Origin: Nelumbo lutea
Lineage: Eukaryota; Streptophyta; Magnoliopsida; Proteales; Nelumbonaceae
DNA length: 64,000 nt
Assembly: GCA_022828595.1 (NCBI GenBank)
Contig: JAKGHH010000003.1
Span: forward strand, 20,708,934 to 20,772,933
Direction of reading: 5' to 3'
A program made the position numbers and the translations under genes. Below the pieces are notes generated by a model, which did no database searches, was not told the DNA's origin, and worked only from the letters and a program-made list of their open reading frames with translations. Shown here piece after piece: positions 33,268-46,338 of the stretch. Position 1 is the stretch's first letter. Every line of letters starts with the position of its first letter.

Positions 33268-34700
33268 TGTGTTTTATATAATACTAACGGGGACTTGTGC
33301 GATGTATGGACTTTGTACAGTGAAAGTTAAATAACAAAAATATATAAGAGTATGTAAATGTTTTATATTTATAATGAAAATACAATAGATATCTAATAAA
33401 AATATAATAATAACAAAAATACAATAGATACGGAAGATACAATAAATAGTGTGATCTCAAATAATTATTTAATTTCTAATAAATATTAGTTAATAAATTA
33501 TAAAAATACATAATTACAAAAATACATCAAATATGATAAATTAACTTTTAGAAGTTAAATAGTTGTTTAATCTCCAATAGTTATGGATAATTTACTGTTA
33601 AATAACAAAACAAAAATAGATTTATAAATAATTATTGAAAACATATTTATCAAAAATACAATAAATAATTACTAAAGCTAAAATAACTATTAATTTTAGC
33701 ATATATAAATATATAATGAATGTACACTATTATTGTAAAATTGTTACTAATAAATATATATTTCTTGAAATTTATTTTCTAAAATTATTAATTGATATAA
33801 GTGAAATTAGTTATTTACAATATTATTTAGTTATTTAAATAATAATATTATTTAAAATTTAAATATTAATTATTTTTTAAATTTAATAATCCATAAATTT
33901 ATAATTAGTACTATTATTACATAATTCATCATTAATTTTGTAAAATATTAAATTATTATTAATATGAAAATTATGAATCTATCATAATTGTTTTTCTACT
34001 TTTAAGATTTTTTAATTTATTACATAATTTAGTTATTTTAACTATTTAAAATTTGGTTTTGTTATATTTCATTTTTTAAATGTTTAAATAATATGCAAAA
34101 CATTAAAAAAATTTCATTATTTGAGTTTTACTTATTTTAATGTTATTATGTAATATTAAATATTTTGTTTTATAATGATTTAGCTATTTTTAACGTTTTA
34201 TTATTTAAGATATTTAGTTATTGAAATATTTAAATAATGTTTTAAGTTTTAATGTTAAATTTTTATTATTTGAATAAAATTTAAATTGAATAGTTCATAA
34301 AATTATAATTTGTATTGTTACTACAAAATTCCATGATGAATTTTGTAAAAATATAGAATTATTAATAATATGAATATAATTAAATCTATTATAATTAATT
34401 TTTGTGTTTTGAATAAATATTTTAAAGTTGGTATAGAATTTCATTATAATATTTAAATAATTTTGATTTTTTTTAATTCAAAATTTCTTTAGATGGATGT
34501 AGATAAATAGTGGGGGAGAAGGATAAATAGGAGTTAGAGATAGTTTAGGTGGGAATCTCTTGACTAAATTAGAGATAATTTAAAAGATAAATAGGAGTTA
34601 GATATAATTTAGGAGATAAATAGGAATTAGAGAAGAATTTGGATAAAGTGAGGGAAAGTGGTGCCACTTGGCTAAATATTAGAAAAGCATATCTCTCTTT
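33268..34700 (+). repeat. AT-rich dispersed repeat R1, copy 1
   Basis: It begins near ACTAACGGGGACTTGTGCGATG and ends near the GATGGATGTAGATAAATAG block and its repeats. The body aligns patchily with 41210-42570, sharing phrases such as TTTAATCTCCAATA and ACTGTTAAATAACAAAAC. The conserved start (AGCGGGACTCGTGTGATG at 42605) is a phrase common in plant repetitive DNA. The superfamily is unclear (Helitron-like is one possibility) and no coding is visible. Confidence 0.5.
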
Positions 34701-35648
34701 CTTTATGGTTGTTAGAAAAAGTTAAGCCTATATTATTTCTTTATTGCAAAACCGTTGATACAGTAACACAAGAATGGGTCAATCCCGTTTTTGAGTCCAC
34801 ACGTGCATTGTACAAGAATTGAGAGGAGTCCATGTGAGGCCTGTGGTGAGAGGTCCCTTACCTCTTCTCTTAGTCTCTTTCCTCTTTATAATATATATAT
34901 ATATAAATACCATTCCCTCCCCCTCTCCTCCTGGGAATGAGAATACATTCCGGCCAATTCTGATTCAGATTTCAGACTGAATTAAATAGGTGAAAGGAAT
35001 AGAAAATTCTGATTTCGATTCTGACCGTAAACCAAATGAGTACTAAGTAATGCAAAAGAATGACCATCTATTTTTCTCATTTGGATTGCCTCCCTGCCAA
35101 GTATATGTTTGTTATAACTTTCATTTATTAAATAAACAAAATTTTTTGATTTGTCTTCAAAACTAAGAAAACTACTTGATGAACCCTTTATTGACAAATA
35201 GGCGCCATTAAGCACCATTAGGCACCACATCAGCGAAACAATGAATAAATGCTTAACCGATGGGGGAAGCGTTAAAATGAAGCCTCCCCCAAAGGTTGGT
35301 GCACACATAAATCCTATGCATAAGAATGGACATAATGGGATAAATGCTGATTTAGCAATAACATGACAACATTTATCAAAACGCCTATCATAAAACACCC
35401 ACATAACCAAACATATGCCAAGTATTCCTCATACCAGCCATATATAGTCGTACATTGGGAATATCATATTACTAATGTGTGATTACAACGTGGAAGTTTG
35501 TTCAAGTGTTTCAAGTAACTAATTTGGGTGGCTATTAGACTTCATCTATTGAAATGGATCAAGTTGGCTATCCAACCAGACTAATGTTTAAGGGTGATTA
35601 TTTTATCTTTTCAAATTTTTAGTGTTTTAAAATTTTACATTTATTAAA
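34701..35648. other. No gene recognised
   Basis: A minus-strand frame of 142 codons (34982-35410) has no recognisable domain. A TA microsatellite lies near 34890-34906. AATGAGAAT-type motifs near 34935-35045 resemble a degraded small MITE. Confidence 0.45.
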
Positions 35649-36220
35649 ATGGCCAAATCTTCCCAAACACCCTTTCCCTATGGACATGGCTTTGATCAAG
35701 CATACTCTCAATTCCAATATGTAGCACCGATGGATGTTGATGCTAATGCTAACAGTAATGTTGGCGCTAGTGAACTAGGGAAACCGGGAAAAGAGACTAG
35801 TGGAGTATGGGGAATCTATGACATTCGTTAAAACACAAATTGTAATTTACCCAATGGTAGTATTGAACATTTAAAAAAGACACATGGAAAAATATACACA
35901 ACAACGTGAATCAACTAAAACACAAATTGTACACACATCTAGTTTATTCTGCACCTTTCAATATTTCCAAAAAAAATTGACACAAGCACTTGATAGATAT
36001 ATTATATATGCAAAACAATCATTTAAGTTTTTTGAAGATACAAAATTTAAAAATTGTTTACAATTATTTTCTAGAATTTGTAGAAATATTATAAGAATAT
36101 ATACATATTAAACTTTTTCTTCCACATAAACGAAAATTAATTTCTACTTCTTCAACTCTTATTTCTAAAGTTTAACTTGTTTCAAATATTTGGACTTTCA
36201 AATATAGTATTAGTTATATT
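35649..36220 (+). pseudogene. hAT transposase N-terminal remnant
   Basis: Broken frames read SELGKPGKETSGVWGIYDI (BED zinc-finger start region). They continue with QYFQKKLTQALDRYIIYAKQ and SFKFFEDTKFKNCLQL, then, after stops, STLISKV and SNIWTFKYSISYI. These are the RNA/DNA-binding start and the early catalytic-domain motifs (the LARYII..PF..VE..FK and SxxWT-like signatures) of plant hAT transposases. Stops and frameshifts abound and the C-terminal dimerisation region was not found. It is a plausible relative of the source that mobilised the hAT MITEs in this window. Confidence 0.7.
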
Positions 36221-36813
36221 TATGGGGTAATAGTAAAATCATTATCACAAGCATAATTAAAACTAATAAAAAAATAATTCTCAATATCGTAAGTACGTAT
36301 AGTATTTAAAACATCACAAAAAATAGTTGAGCCACTACGTGGCTATTCAAGTTCTGTAAATCTTAGCATTCTTTTTTTGTAGTAGCCATGAATCATCAAT
36401 AAAATGCCCCAAGACATAATATAGCTAATATTATATTTAGAAGTTTAGATATAGTGAAACTTCAGAAATAAAGTTTGAAAAAGTAGAAATTAAATTTTGT
36501 TTATATGAAAGAAAAAAATTTTATACATCCATTCTTGTAGAATTTCCAGAAACTTCTTTTAAAAATAACACTGATGATTGTAATTTTTTTTTCAAATTTT
36601 AGATCTTTAGAAAATGTAAGTGATTGTTATACATTTACAATACAACTAATAAGTACTTGTGGCATTTTTTTCTTGTGAATATTGAAAATTTGCATACCAA
36701 ACTTGATATATGTGCAATTTGTGTTTGTTTTGACTTGTCTATTTCTACATGTATGTTTTTTTAAACTATTTAGTGCCACCATTGTTTTGGCAATTAAAAT
36801 CCTTTTTGCATTA

Positions 36814-36850
<37 letters not shown>

Positions 36851-37093
36851 TGCAAATGGCAGTCATACTCTTTCCTTCAACTTTAATTTATTTTTACTGT
36901 AAATTAAGAACATACTTCACTTTGGGGGTATTTGTAATTTTCCCATAAAGAAAATTAATTACCCTTACCTAGTAATTTGATTTGATATTCTTACTTGATT
37001 TCAATTAGTAAAGTCTCCTAACCTCTCAAATAAGTTGAGAACTTGAGAGTTGAGTTGATTCTATAAATTTGAGTGTAAGAGATTGATTGTAAT
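36221..37093. other. AT-rich, no gene recognised
   Basis: It may include further eroded hAT sequence. An ATT microsatellite is at 36817-36851. Confidence 0.55.
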
Positions 37094-37415
37094 AAGAAAG
37101 TACTAGTGGGTAACTTTGTGACATAAGGGAGATTTTAACTTAATTGTCAACTAGGAGAGAGGGAATTGTAACATTGCTATTTGATACATTAAAGTAGACA
37201 ATGGTTTCTTAATAAGAAACTTGCAATTATAAATACTCAAGTCTTAAAATTCATGTGCTCGGTTTTTAAATATTGCTTCAGCAAAGCATCTCATAGTTGT
37301 CCTTTATTTCACATTGAGAACTTCTAGTTGACCCGGATGGTAGGACCGTTCGGCCTGGGAACCGTCTAGGCAATCGGTTTCGTTTTATCCAAAACCTGAT
37401 CCTTGACCCGAATAG
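37094..37415 (+). repeat. Direct duplication, copy 1
   Basis: Starting near AAGAAAGTACTAGTGGGTA, about 320 bp match 40198-40520 at better than 90% by eye. The two copies are 3.1 kb apart in the same orientation. The right part overlaps repeat R2. Confidence 0.8.
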
Positions 37416-37573
37416 TCAAACCATTGACCCATTGACTCATTCAATTGTTTTGACCATTTTTTATTTTTAAATTTGTGTTTATAAAATGAGTTGTCCGTTC
37501 GGACTGGATAGGCGAACCGTCAACTCGGAAATCGGTGGCCAAAATAGTTCCGTTTTTGGGTTGTTTTTTTTAG
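37330..37573 (-). repeat. Dispersed repeat R2, reverse copy 1
   Basis: The stretch TCGGTGGCCAAAATAG to GGGTTGTTTTTT parallels the end of 37961-38237 and the reverse complement of 11008-11320. The left boundary is unclear. Confidence 0.45.
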
Positions 37574-37960
37574 ATGTCAATAATTAGACGAAAAAACTTT
37601 GTAGTCATAGCAATAGGAAGGGTGGACATTGAGAGGGATTCCAAAACCTTGAAAGGTAAACCCAAAAAAATGGCAGTAAATCCACTAAACTAGAAAAACC
37701 AAGGAAAAAAGCAAAAAATCGAGTCCAAATTTTCGCTTTGAGACGGAGCTAAATACACATGCAATTAAAGAAAGAGACGGAGTAGATCACCTTGTAAGAA
37801 AAAAAAAAACATTGTACAAGAAAACCCAAAGAGAAAACAAAAAAGAAGAAATAAAATGGACCCTAAACTTTTTTGGAAGATCTTGAATAAGAAGACAAAA
37901 AAAAAGAAAAAAAAAACAAAAGCAAAAGAAACTTTGAATAGTGAAAATCAGAAAGCATAA

Positions 37961-38237
37961 AAAACCAAGGTTTTCGAACTGTTGTTGACCCAAATGGTTG
38001 GACCGTTTAATGGTTTTTGGCCATTTTTTTTAATTTTTTAATTTTTGTTGTTAGAATGGGCCATCTATTCAAATCGAACGGTTGGACCGTTTAATGGTTT
38101 TTGGCCATTTTTTTTAGTTTTTTAATTTTTGTTGTTAGAATGGGCCATCTATTCAAATCGAACGGTTGGACTGTTGACCCAAAAACCGGTGGCCAAAACG
38201 GTTCCATTTTAGGGTTGTTTTTTAAAACCGCGTAAAA
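37961..38237 (-). repeat. Dispersed repeat R2, reverse copy 2 with 84-bp duplication
   Basis: The body contains two exact-length tandem units of 84 bp, starting GGTTGGACCGTTTAATGG at 37996 and 38080 and nearly identical. The end (GGCCAAAACGGTTCCATTTT) matches the start of the 11008 copy in reverse complement. Confidence 0.6.
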
Positions 38238-38312
38238 AACCCTAAAAAAGTAGAAAAAGAGGGAGAAGAATAGAAAGATGGGGCAAGACATAAGCTTTGC
38301 CAAAACAAAGAC

Positions 38313-38315
<3 letters not shown>

Positions 38316-38354
<39 letters not shown>
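38316..38354. repeat. (AG)n microsatellite
   Basis: An uninterrupted run of about 19-20 AG dinucleotides. Confidence 0.95.
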
Positions 38355-38358
<4 letters not shown>

Positions 38359-38711
38359 CTATGTGAAACTTGAGCCACACAAGTGGATAGGTTAATGCGT
38401 GTAATATGATTCACATGTGGAGATTCCATTTATTGGACGCTCAGGGCATCCACGAATCACCATTATTTATATAAATGATTAATTTATACATTATTGGGCT
38501 TTTAAATAATTACTTTATACATTATTTAATTTTTTTGAAGCCCACCCATTATTTATTAAATTTAATCAAAGTTTATTATATAAATAATTGCCCACAAATA
38601 AATGTTTAATTATTAACTAGTTAAGCTTTTATTAAAAGCCAGTAACGAATTAAACTTTAATGGTTGGTAAAAGTTTAAATAACTAAGTAACTCCGAAAAA
38701 TTCATTTTAGG

Positions 38712-39048
38712 TAGTGGTGCAAATGGATCGGATGATGATCTGATCCGACCCGAAGCTCGATCGTATTTTGTGGGATTTAGATATCCTACATTATTTTTTT
38801 TTCTTTTGTAAAAAACATGCATATATATGATAAAAATAGTTGAAAAATTATTTTTATTTTTTGTTTCTGTACATTTACTCTTATTTTTTCCCTTTAATAA
38901 TTTATTACTTTTTTAAATCAAATTAAATCGGATCATATTCAGATATTCAACATCTTAATCAGATCTTCGGATTGTATTGAATCGAATCTAGTGTATGGGA
39001 TTGAGTTCGAATATTTATTGATCGGAATCTGATCCATTTGTGTCCCTA
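38712..39048. mobile_element. hAT-type MITE, 337 bp, perfect 8-bp TSD
   Basis: The inverted ends are TAGTGGTGCAAATGGATCGG and TAGGGACACAAATGGATCAG. They are flanked on both sides by the identical 8-mer ATTTTAGG (38704-38711 and 39049-39056). The 8-bp duplication and the TAGxGxxxCAAATGG end place it in the hAT superfamily. The AT-rich centre has no coding capacity. Confidence 0.85.
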
Positions 39049-40197
39049 ATTTTAGGGGTGGATAAAGTGATTAATGCAACCATAAAACTTAACCAAATTT
39101 ATAGGTAACTATAGAATTTTATTAAGGTAAACTCTATTGGGGAAGTTTAAGTAATTTGTACATTATTTCAAAGTTTTCTAAAGCGTACCCAGTATTTAAA
39201 CTTTAAAGTTAATTAAATTTAATATAAGTTAAATATAAAAACAATTGCCCACAAATAATACGTATTTAGTAATTAATTAAAGGAAATGATAAAGTAACTT
39301 AGTAAATAATTAATTTATTTACTTTATCCATATCAATTAAGTGGGTTGATTAATATAGTAAAATAATTAATTTTCGTAATGGAACTAATTAAATTTTTAA
39401 TTATAGAATAATATTTAATTAATGGAAAAATCACACAGAATAATTACATATAATTATAAAATTTAATAGTTTTATGTAATTATTATATTTAATAATTTCC
39501 AAAAAAGTAAAGTATTTTAGGAAATGTTTATTAACAACATTTATTAGTACCCATGCGATTTACGGGAAAGTCCAATATCTTATATAGTTATATGAAGACA
39601 AAGAGAATGATTGGAAATGTAAGATAGATAGACCATTATATATTAAAATGATAAATAAGAAGTGCTGTGTAAAAAATTTGATCTATATAAATAAATCAAT
39701 GTAATTAATGAATCAAAAACAAATAATTGAACCATGTACATTATACATGGCCCATCTCTATATACATTGCAATGATACTTTGCCACATTGTCAGTCAAAA
39801 TTATGATCTTGCTACATCTCCCATATCAGTACGGATGTTCTACTCACAATAACTCTGCCCACGTATCATCCCAGTCACATATGGAGAACATCTCATCCTC
39901 CTACATAATATTATGCATGGGGAGATATTCCCAATGCATGGTGGTATAATAGAGTGTTGTAGGTTATTATGGGCAGGAGATTTGGAGTCCTCCCATGTGC
40001 CAACAGAACCAACACCTTAAGCCATTAGATCCAGCCAACAAGCTTAAAAGCCCCTCGAAATCAAAGGTTACCCTTTTCTACTCCAAAATAGTCCTTGTAG
40101 AGCTAAAAATTCTTTTTGGTTAAATTTTCACCAAATGTTTTCTTTAAACCTCCACCAAATAGAATTGTGCACTTCCAAAAGTACTATGGGTACCTGT
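39049..40197. other. AT-rich, no gene recognised
   Basis: No coding motifs. A TTTATTAGTACCCATGCGATTTACGGG phrase near 39540 recalls the start of repeat R1. Confidence 0.5.
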
Positions 40198-40520
40198 AAT
40201 AAGAAAGTACTAGTGGGTACCTGTGTGCCAGAAGGGAGGTTTTAACTTAATTATCAACTAGCAGAGAGGGAATTGTAACATTGCTATTTGCTACATTAAA
40301 GTAGACAATGGTTTCTTAAAAAGAAACTTGCAATTATAAGTACTCAAGTCTTAAAATTCATGGGCTATGTTTTTAAATATTGCTTCAGCAAAGCATCTCA
40401 TAGTTGTCCTTTATTTCACATTAAGAACTTCTAGTTGACTCAGATGGTAGGACCGTTCGGCCTAGGAACCGTCTAGGCAATCGGTTCTGTTTTATCCAAA
40501 ACCTGATCTTTGGCCCTAAA
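40198..40520 (+). repeat. Direct duplication, copy 2
   Basis: Counterpart of 37094-37415. Just after it the sequence passes through a truncated R2 end (to about 40580) and then directly into repeat R1, so one of these inserted into or replaced the other. Confidence 0.8.
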
Positions 40521-40584
40521 ACATTGAACCGATCAATGACTCGTTGACCCGAACAATCAAATTGTTGACCCATTGACTCATAAG

Positions 40585-42570
40585 AGTATACAATTGTTTT
40601 ACATTTTCAACTTTTTAAATAATTAATAATTATTCATATTTTATATACTACTTTTAATAATTTTTTTATAATACAAAAATAACAATAATTAATTTCAGTT
40701 AGGTTTATTCATCAAATTGATGAAACCGACCAACTCGATCAGCTTGACTTGAGTTGCTCGGTTTTCTAGTATTTTAGGTCGGCTTTGGTTAAAAAATTTC
40801 CCAATTCGACCAATTTGGATTAGTTTAACTTTGGCCATTTGTAAATGGACCAAAATCGAATGACCTAACCATGGATATATATTAATATTTTTTTATTTTA
40901 AATATAATTTTTTATATTGAAAAGTTGGAAATTTCCCATGGTCTAAAATGTTTTATATCATAAATTTAGTTTTAAAATTTATTTATTAATAATTGCACTA
41001 TAATTTTTAAAATTTAATTTTTTTTTTAAGTTTAACTCTTTTGAACCGACTGACCAAACCAAAAAAAATTTACCCAAACCGCTACAATTTGAATGTGTTA
41101 GATTTCACAAAAGGTCAATAGGTTTCAATTAACCAACTCCTCAACCTAACCAAGTCCGTTTGGTTGGCCAAATAGCTTACAACCGAATCGATTCAACTCA
41201 CGAACACTCATAATTTTAGCTAAACTAATAGTCTTACTTCTCATAAATAAAAATATTTTAATCTCTAATAGTTATTAAAAAATTATAGCGAAAATACACA
41301 ATTATTGAAAATATATTAATAATAATAAAATACAATAAGTACTAAAAATATATTTAGCCAATAAATAGTATAATCTCAAATAATAGTTTAATCTCTAATA
41401 AAAATTAATCAATAAGTTATAAAAAATATAATAAATACAATAAGTATAATAAATTAAATTTAAAAATTTCAATAATACTAGTTTAATCTCCAATAATTAT
41501 TAAAAGTTTTCTGTTAAATATCAAAACAAAATAAATTTATAAATAATCATTGAAATTATGTACATTTATCACAAAAATAATTATTGAAATACAATAAATA
41601 TTAATTTTAGTATATATAATTATATAATAAATATAGATTAAGAGTTTAAAATTATTACAAATAAATAATACTTTTTGAAATTTATTTTCCTGAATTATTA
41701 TTTGATATAATTGTAATTAGTTATTTACAATATTAAGTAAGAATATTAAATTATTATTAATTTTAATGTTTTATTATAATTATTTTTCTAAATTTCAGGA
41801 TTTTTTTAAAATTTATTACATAATCTCTTTATTTTAACTATTTAAAATCTACTTATGTTAAATATTTTGTTATTTAAAATATTTAATTATTTAAATACTT
41901 AAATAATATGTAAAATATTAATTTTACAATATGAATTATTTATTGAATTTAATTATCCATAAAATCTTAATTTATACTATTATTACCTAATTTCATTATT
42001 AATTTTGTAATATATTAAATTATTATTAATTTCAATATTATGTTATAAATATTTTTCTACTTTGAAGAAATTTTTTAAATTTATTATGTAATTTCATTAT
42101 TTTAATAATTTAAAATCTAGTTATGGTAAATATTTAGTTATTTAGATATTTAAATAGTATATAAAATATTTAAAATATTTTGTCCTTTGAATTTTATTTA
42201 TTTAAAGCTATAACATATTATTAAATATTTAAAAAACATTTAAATTGATAGTCTAGAAAAACAAGTTTAAATTATTAGTACATAATTTCGTGATATATTT
42301 TGTTAAAATATTTAAATAATTCTTAATTTTTTTAATCTTAGCTTTCTTTAGATGGATATAGATAAAAAGTAGGGAGAGGATAAATAGGAATTAGAGATAA
42401 TTTAGGGGTGAAAATCTCTACTAAATTAGAGATAGAACTTTGGAGATAAATAGGAATTAAAGATAATTTTTTAGAAAGTCGGGGTTAGTGGGGGAGGTAG
42501 TTTTGGAGAAAGTTTAGCAAAAGAGATTATTTATGTTATTGGGAAAGTGCATATCATTGGTTGTCTTGAA
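40585..42570 (+). repeat. AT-rich dispersed repeat R1, copy 2
   Basis: The first part (about 40585-41050) matches 42665-42985. The later part (41210-42540) matches 33400-34690, including the closing GATGGATATAGATAAAAAG block. Its usual start motif is missing. Confidence 0.5.
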
Positions 42571-42595
42571 AATGACATGGAATATATATATATAT

Positions 42596-42985
42596 ATATA
42601 CACACTAGCGGGACTCGTGTGATGCACAATATTTGTTAAGCGAAAGCTAAATAATTGAAATATATAAGAGCATATAATTGTTTTGTATTTTAACATTTTA
42701 ATTATCAATCCGATCAAACTTGACCCGAGTTGATCAATTTTCTAGTATTTCTGATCAGCTTTGGTTTTGCAATTTTCCAACCTGACCAAGTTAGGTCAAT
42801 TTCAGTTTCATCATTTGTAAACCGACCCGGCCATAGATATATTAATATTTTATATTTTAAATATAATTTTTTAAAACGGGAATGTGGAAAAATTCTCATA
42901 TTTCTTAATCTAAATATTTTATATAATAAATTTAATTTTCAATAATACCACTATAATTTGTAAAATTAAAATTTCATTTTTAAGT
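42596..42985 (+). repeat. AT-rich dispersed repeat R1, copy 3 (5' part)
   Basis: Begins after a TA run with ACACTAGCGGGACTCGTGTG and follows copy 2's first part for about 390 bp before ending. Confidence 0.5.
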
Positions 42986-45276
42986 TTAAGTCCATGTTAG
43001 TATGCCTCTCCTTGTTCAATAATTTGCCATCTCAATATCCTCTCTCTTCATTCCTCTCCTTTCTCATCAGGTTCTCCCTCTGCCCCCACAACTCAAGTCT
43101 CTCGCTTTCTTTAACAACCTATAGTAAGACGGCCCACATCTTCATTCCTTTCATTCACTTCTATCTCTAATTCCCCTCTATTCTCTCCACTTTCACATAT
43201 AAATGGGGTCGTAGTTTATTAAGATTTGGTTTTTCAAATTAAACAATATTTATATCTATAGACGTGATTTCAAGCAAAGAGTGGGGGAATAAGGGGAATC
43301 CGATGTTTCCTATATATTCATGGCATCTTCCATTATTGTTAAATAATCTATTCTTAAATAGTCCATAGTTAAGAAAATTGTTAAAAAATTCTAGAAAATA
43401 TTCTACCAAAAATCATGAAAGAATTATTTAAGAAATAATCCATTATTTAACAAATATTAAATAATATAATAATATACAAAAATTTAATAAACGATCCATT
43501 ATTTAATATTTTTTATTAATAAATGTTCAAAATTTCAACATTTATTGTAATTTACATTAATCATTGTAATTTAATAAATTTTCATTAAAATTTTACAATA
43601 ATTATTTATTGATAAGATATATTACTAACTAGTGTAATGTACTAATTTCTATAAAATCAATAATTGTATTTAACAATTATCAAATAATTTAGGGAAACTC
43701 TTTAAATAATAATCCATAATTATTTCCAAAATAAGTAATTAAAAATGAAGAAATTAATGTATGAAAAAATATTCTACAAGACTATTTAAATAATAATCCA
43801 TTACTATTATTATTATTATTATTATTATTCAACTTAATTATTATTAAAAAATTATGAAAATTATATTTGGAAATTAATCTATTAGAAATTGTTTCATAAT
43901 TATTTAAACAAAAGTCCATTATTATTATTTCACTAAATGACTATTCAATAATTTAGGAGAATTATTAAATCTGTTCACACCTATCTAGGCCACTTGGTTG
44001 ACTTCAATCATACCTAGTTTTACTGTAATTAACAACAAATGGTTTACTTTTAATTAAATTAATGTAGTTAATCATAATTACATTTACTTTGATTAATAGT
44101 GGACAATTTAGGCTTAAAAAGTAAATAATTTATTGTCGTTGTAAATAAATTTACTATACATTACTACTAATCAATAGCAACTTCAATAATTTATTGGAAA
44201 TTATCATAAAATATTATAATTTATTTTTATTTAATTTACTGTTAGTTAATTAGTTATAGATATTTATTAGAATTGTAGGGATGGAAAATTTCCCTATAAA
44301 AATGGAGCCCTACCCTGGCCCACCTCGAATGAGGAGAGTTTTCTCAAATCTTAAATGAGGATGGGGTAGAAACAGGGTTGGGACAAGGAAAATATTTTTG
44401 CCTTTGGGATGGGGTTTAATTATAATTCAATGAAACCTATGATAAATTAGTTAAATATTCATAAATTTAATATTGATTTTTAAAACATCTCTAAAATTTT
44501 TTCATATTCTTATAATTCTACGATCCAATAATTCCATTTGTAAAATACCCTAAATTGTCATAATCCAATTCATAAAATACCCCCAAATTTGTATAGTCCT
44601 ATTTATAAAATATCCATAAATTAGGAAAATCTATTACACAGGAAATATATGGTATGGAAACCCACCCATGAATTTTGATAAATAACATCTGAATCATTAT
44701 CATGTTTATGATTCTATTTTATTGGTCAATTGCTTTTTTCGTATCATATATTCTTTATATCATAATTGAACCCATATAAATTAGATTTTTTTTAGGTGAT
44801 TGCCTTAGGGTGGGAAAATTTTAGAGATTCTCTAAACCATAAGGAATGAATGACTCATTTTGAACCCGTCCTGCCACTTGAATCGGGGTGGGGATGAAAT
44901 AGAATGTCTTAGCTTAGGGGGCGAGGGACAAGGAGGGGTGCCCATCCTGTACGTCTCACAGAGCCTACTAGTAAGGCTAAAAATAGCCGTTGGAATGAGA
45001 GAAGGGCGAAGGATTCCTTTTCAACTTATTGTATTGTTTCGGTTTCGGTTTCGGTTTGGCCCCATTTTAACTGTCAAAGAATTGGAATTAAAATTGAAGT
45101 TTGAGTTTGGCAATATAGAGGGCAAATTTTAGGTCTTATTATTAATAAAAATAATATTTTTAACATAATTTTTGAAATATGATAACTTTTTCAAAAAAAT
45201 ATAAAAATACTGTTAATCTCCTTCCTTTTTAGACCATCAAACAAATCTCGTGTCTTTATTTTCTCTTTCCTCCTCT
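42986..45276. other. AT-rich intergenic, no gene recognised
   Basis: It holds a CT-rich block (43005-43200) and an ATT run (43804-43829). A stretch at 44276-44950 has GGGATGGAAAATTTCCC and GGGGTGGGG phrases, of the kind found in small non-autonomous transposons. No protein motif was seen. Confidence 0.5.
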
Positions 45277-45461
45277 TGTACTGGTGTTATGAAGGGCTTC
45301 AAGATTCATCAATACCAACTACTCGGTGAAGCCAACTTTGTTCGGCACGGCTACACCGTCACCCTTCGCGCTGAGATAGTCGGCACTTCATTCTTGTCTA
45401 CACCGTCTTCTCTGCAACTGGCGACAAGAAAAACGCCAGAGACTCCCACGTCCCTGTAGTT
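45277..45461 (+). pseudogene. PIP1-type aquaporin exon fragment
   Basis: The first frame reads CTGVMKGFKIHQYQLLGEAN, then FVRHGY, then LRAEIVGT. After a one-base loss near 45387 the neighbouring frame continues [20 protein letters not shown] and HVPV. Plant PIP1 water channels have CGAGVVKGF, YQRLGGGANVV, AEIVGTF and [10 protein letters not shown]...ARDSHVP in the same order, between the two NPA motifs. The NPA motifs and the ends of the gene are absent, so it is a frameshifted fragment without channel function. No intact aquaporin gene is in the window. Confidence 0.8.
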
Positions 45462-46338
45462 GTTTCATTATCGTTGTCATCCTTATTTTGAGAGTTTAAA
45501 TATTTATTTTTTAACTGAAATTTCAAAATCCATTAGGTGAAACCGCCTATTACAAGAAGATAGTTCTTTGAGTTGTGATTCCTGAGTATTAAAAAAAAAT
45601 TCAGCTGATCTGTAAAATCAAAAGTTGCCTTTTGAATTAGAAATTCTTCCGGTGGCCGGGGTTCGGTGGGTTCTGTTGTTTACATCTTTTGTTTCTGATT
45701 TGATGAATAATTGTCATAAAAGTGTTTTGATTTGGCGAGGTATAACCGTGAAGTATTTAATTCGATAAAGAGAATTAGGGTCTGAATTTCTATCATTGTT
45801 TTTTGATATTTAAAAAAAAAATATTATATTATTTTTAAAATTATGTTCAAAAAATTATTTTTATTAAAATAAAAACAAAAATTTACCTTTATCAATTATA
45901 ATCCCTTCGAATTTCCGAGGTCTTTCGAAAGTGAACGCATTACTTTTTTTGGACTACATGGCTTTTTCTAGGTAATGGTGAACGCATGACAATGTCATAC
46001 GAAATTTCCAAGAAACTGTGTATTTCGCTCAGGTTGTTTGGTGTGGAAATTTGAACATCAATATCCGCCAACTGTTGTTCCTTACACGACACGTAAAGGT
46101 CGCTTTCAAGAAGTCAATATTTTATTTTCGTCGTGACTCGTGAGAGCATTTCTACACCGCCATAAATCATTTACCGTCCAGTAAAAATCTTGTGGTCTGG
46201 CTCTAAATCCTAAAAATCCAATGGTTTGAGACAAAAAGAAAAAAAAAAAATTGAAGGTTTGCCTTCTATATATATCGTTCGCCGGGTTATTATCTCTTCG
46301 CTTCTTTATATATTGTTCGCCGCTGACACTGATTTTTC
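45462..46338. other. Upstream region of the 46339 gene, nothing recognised
   Basis: Non-coding by inspection. A TATATATA stretch at 46270-46277 lies about 60 bp before the start codon and could serve as its TATA box. Confidence 0.4.

Noticed and set aside
34982..35410. 142-codon minus-strand frame
   Set aside because: No recognisable domain or codon pattern; it lies in transposon debris.
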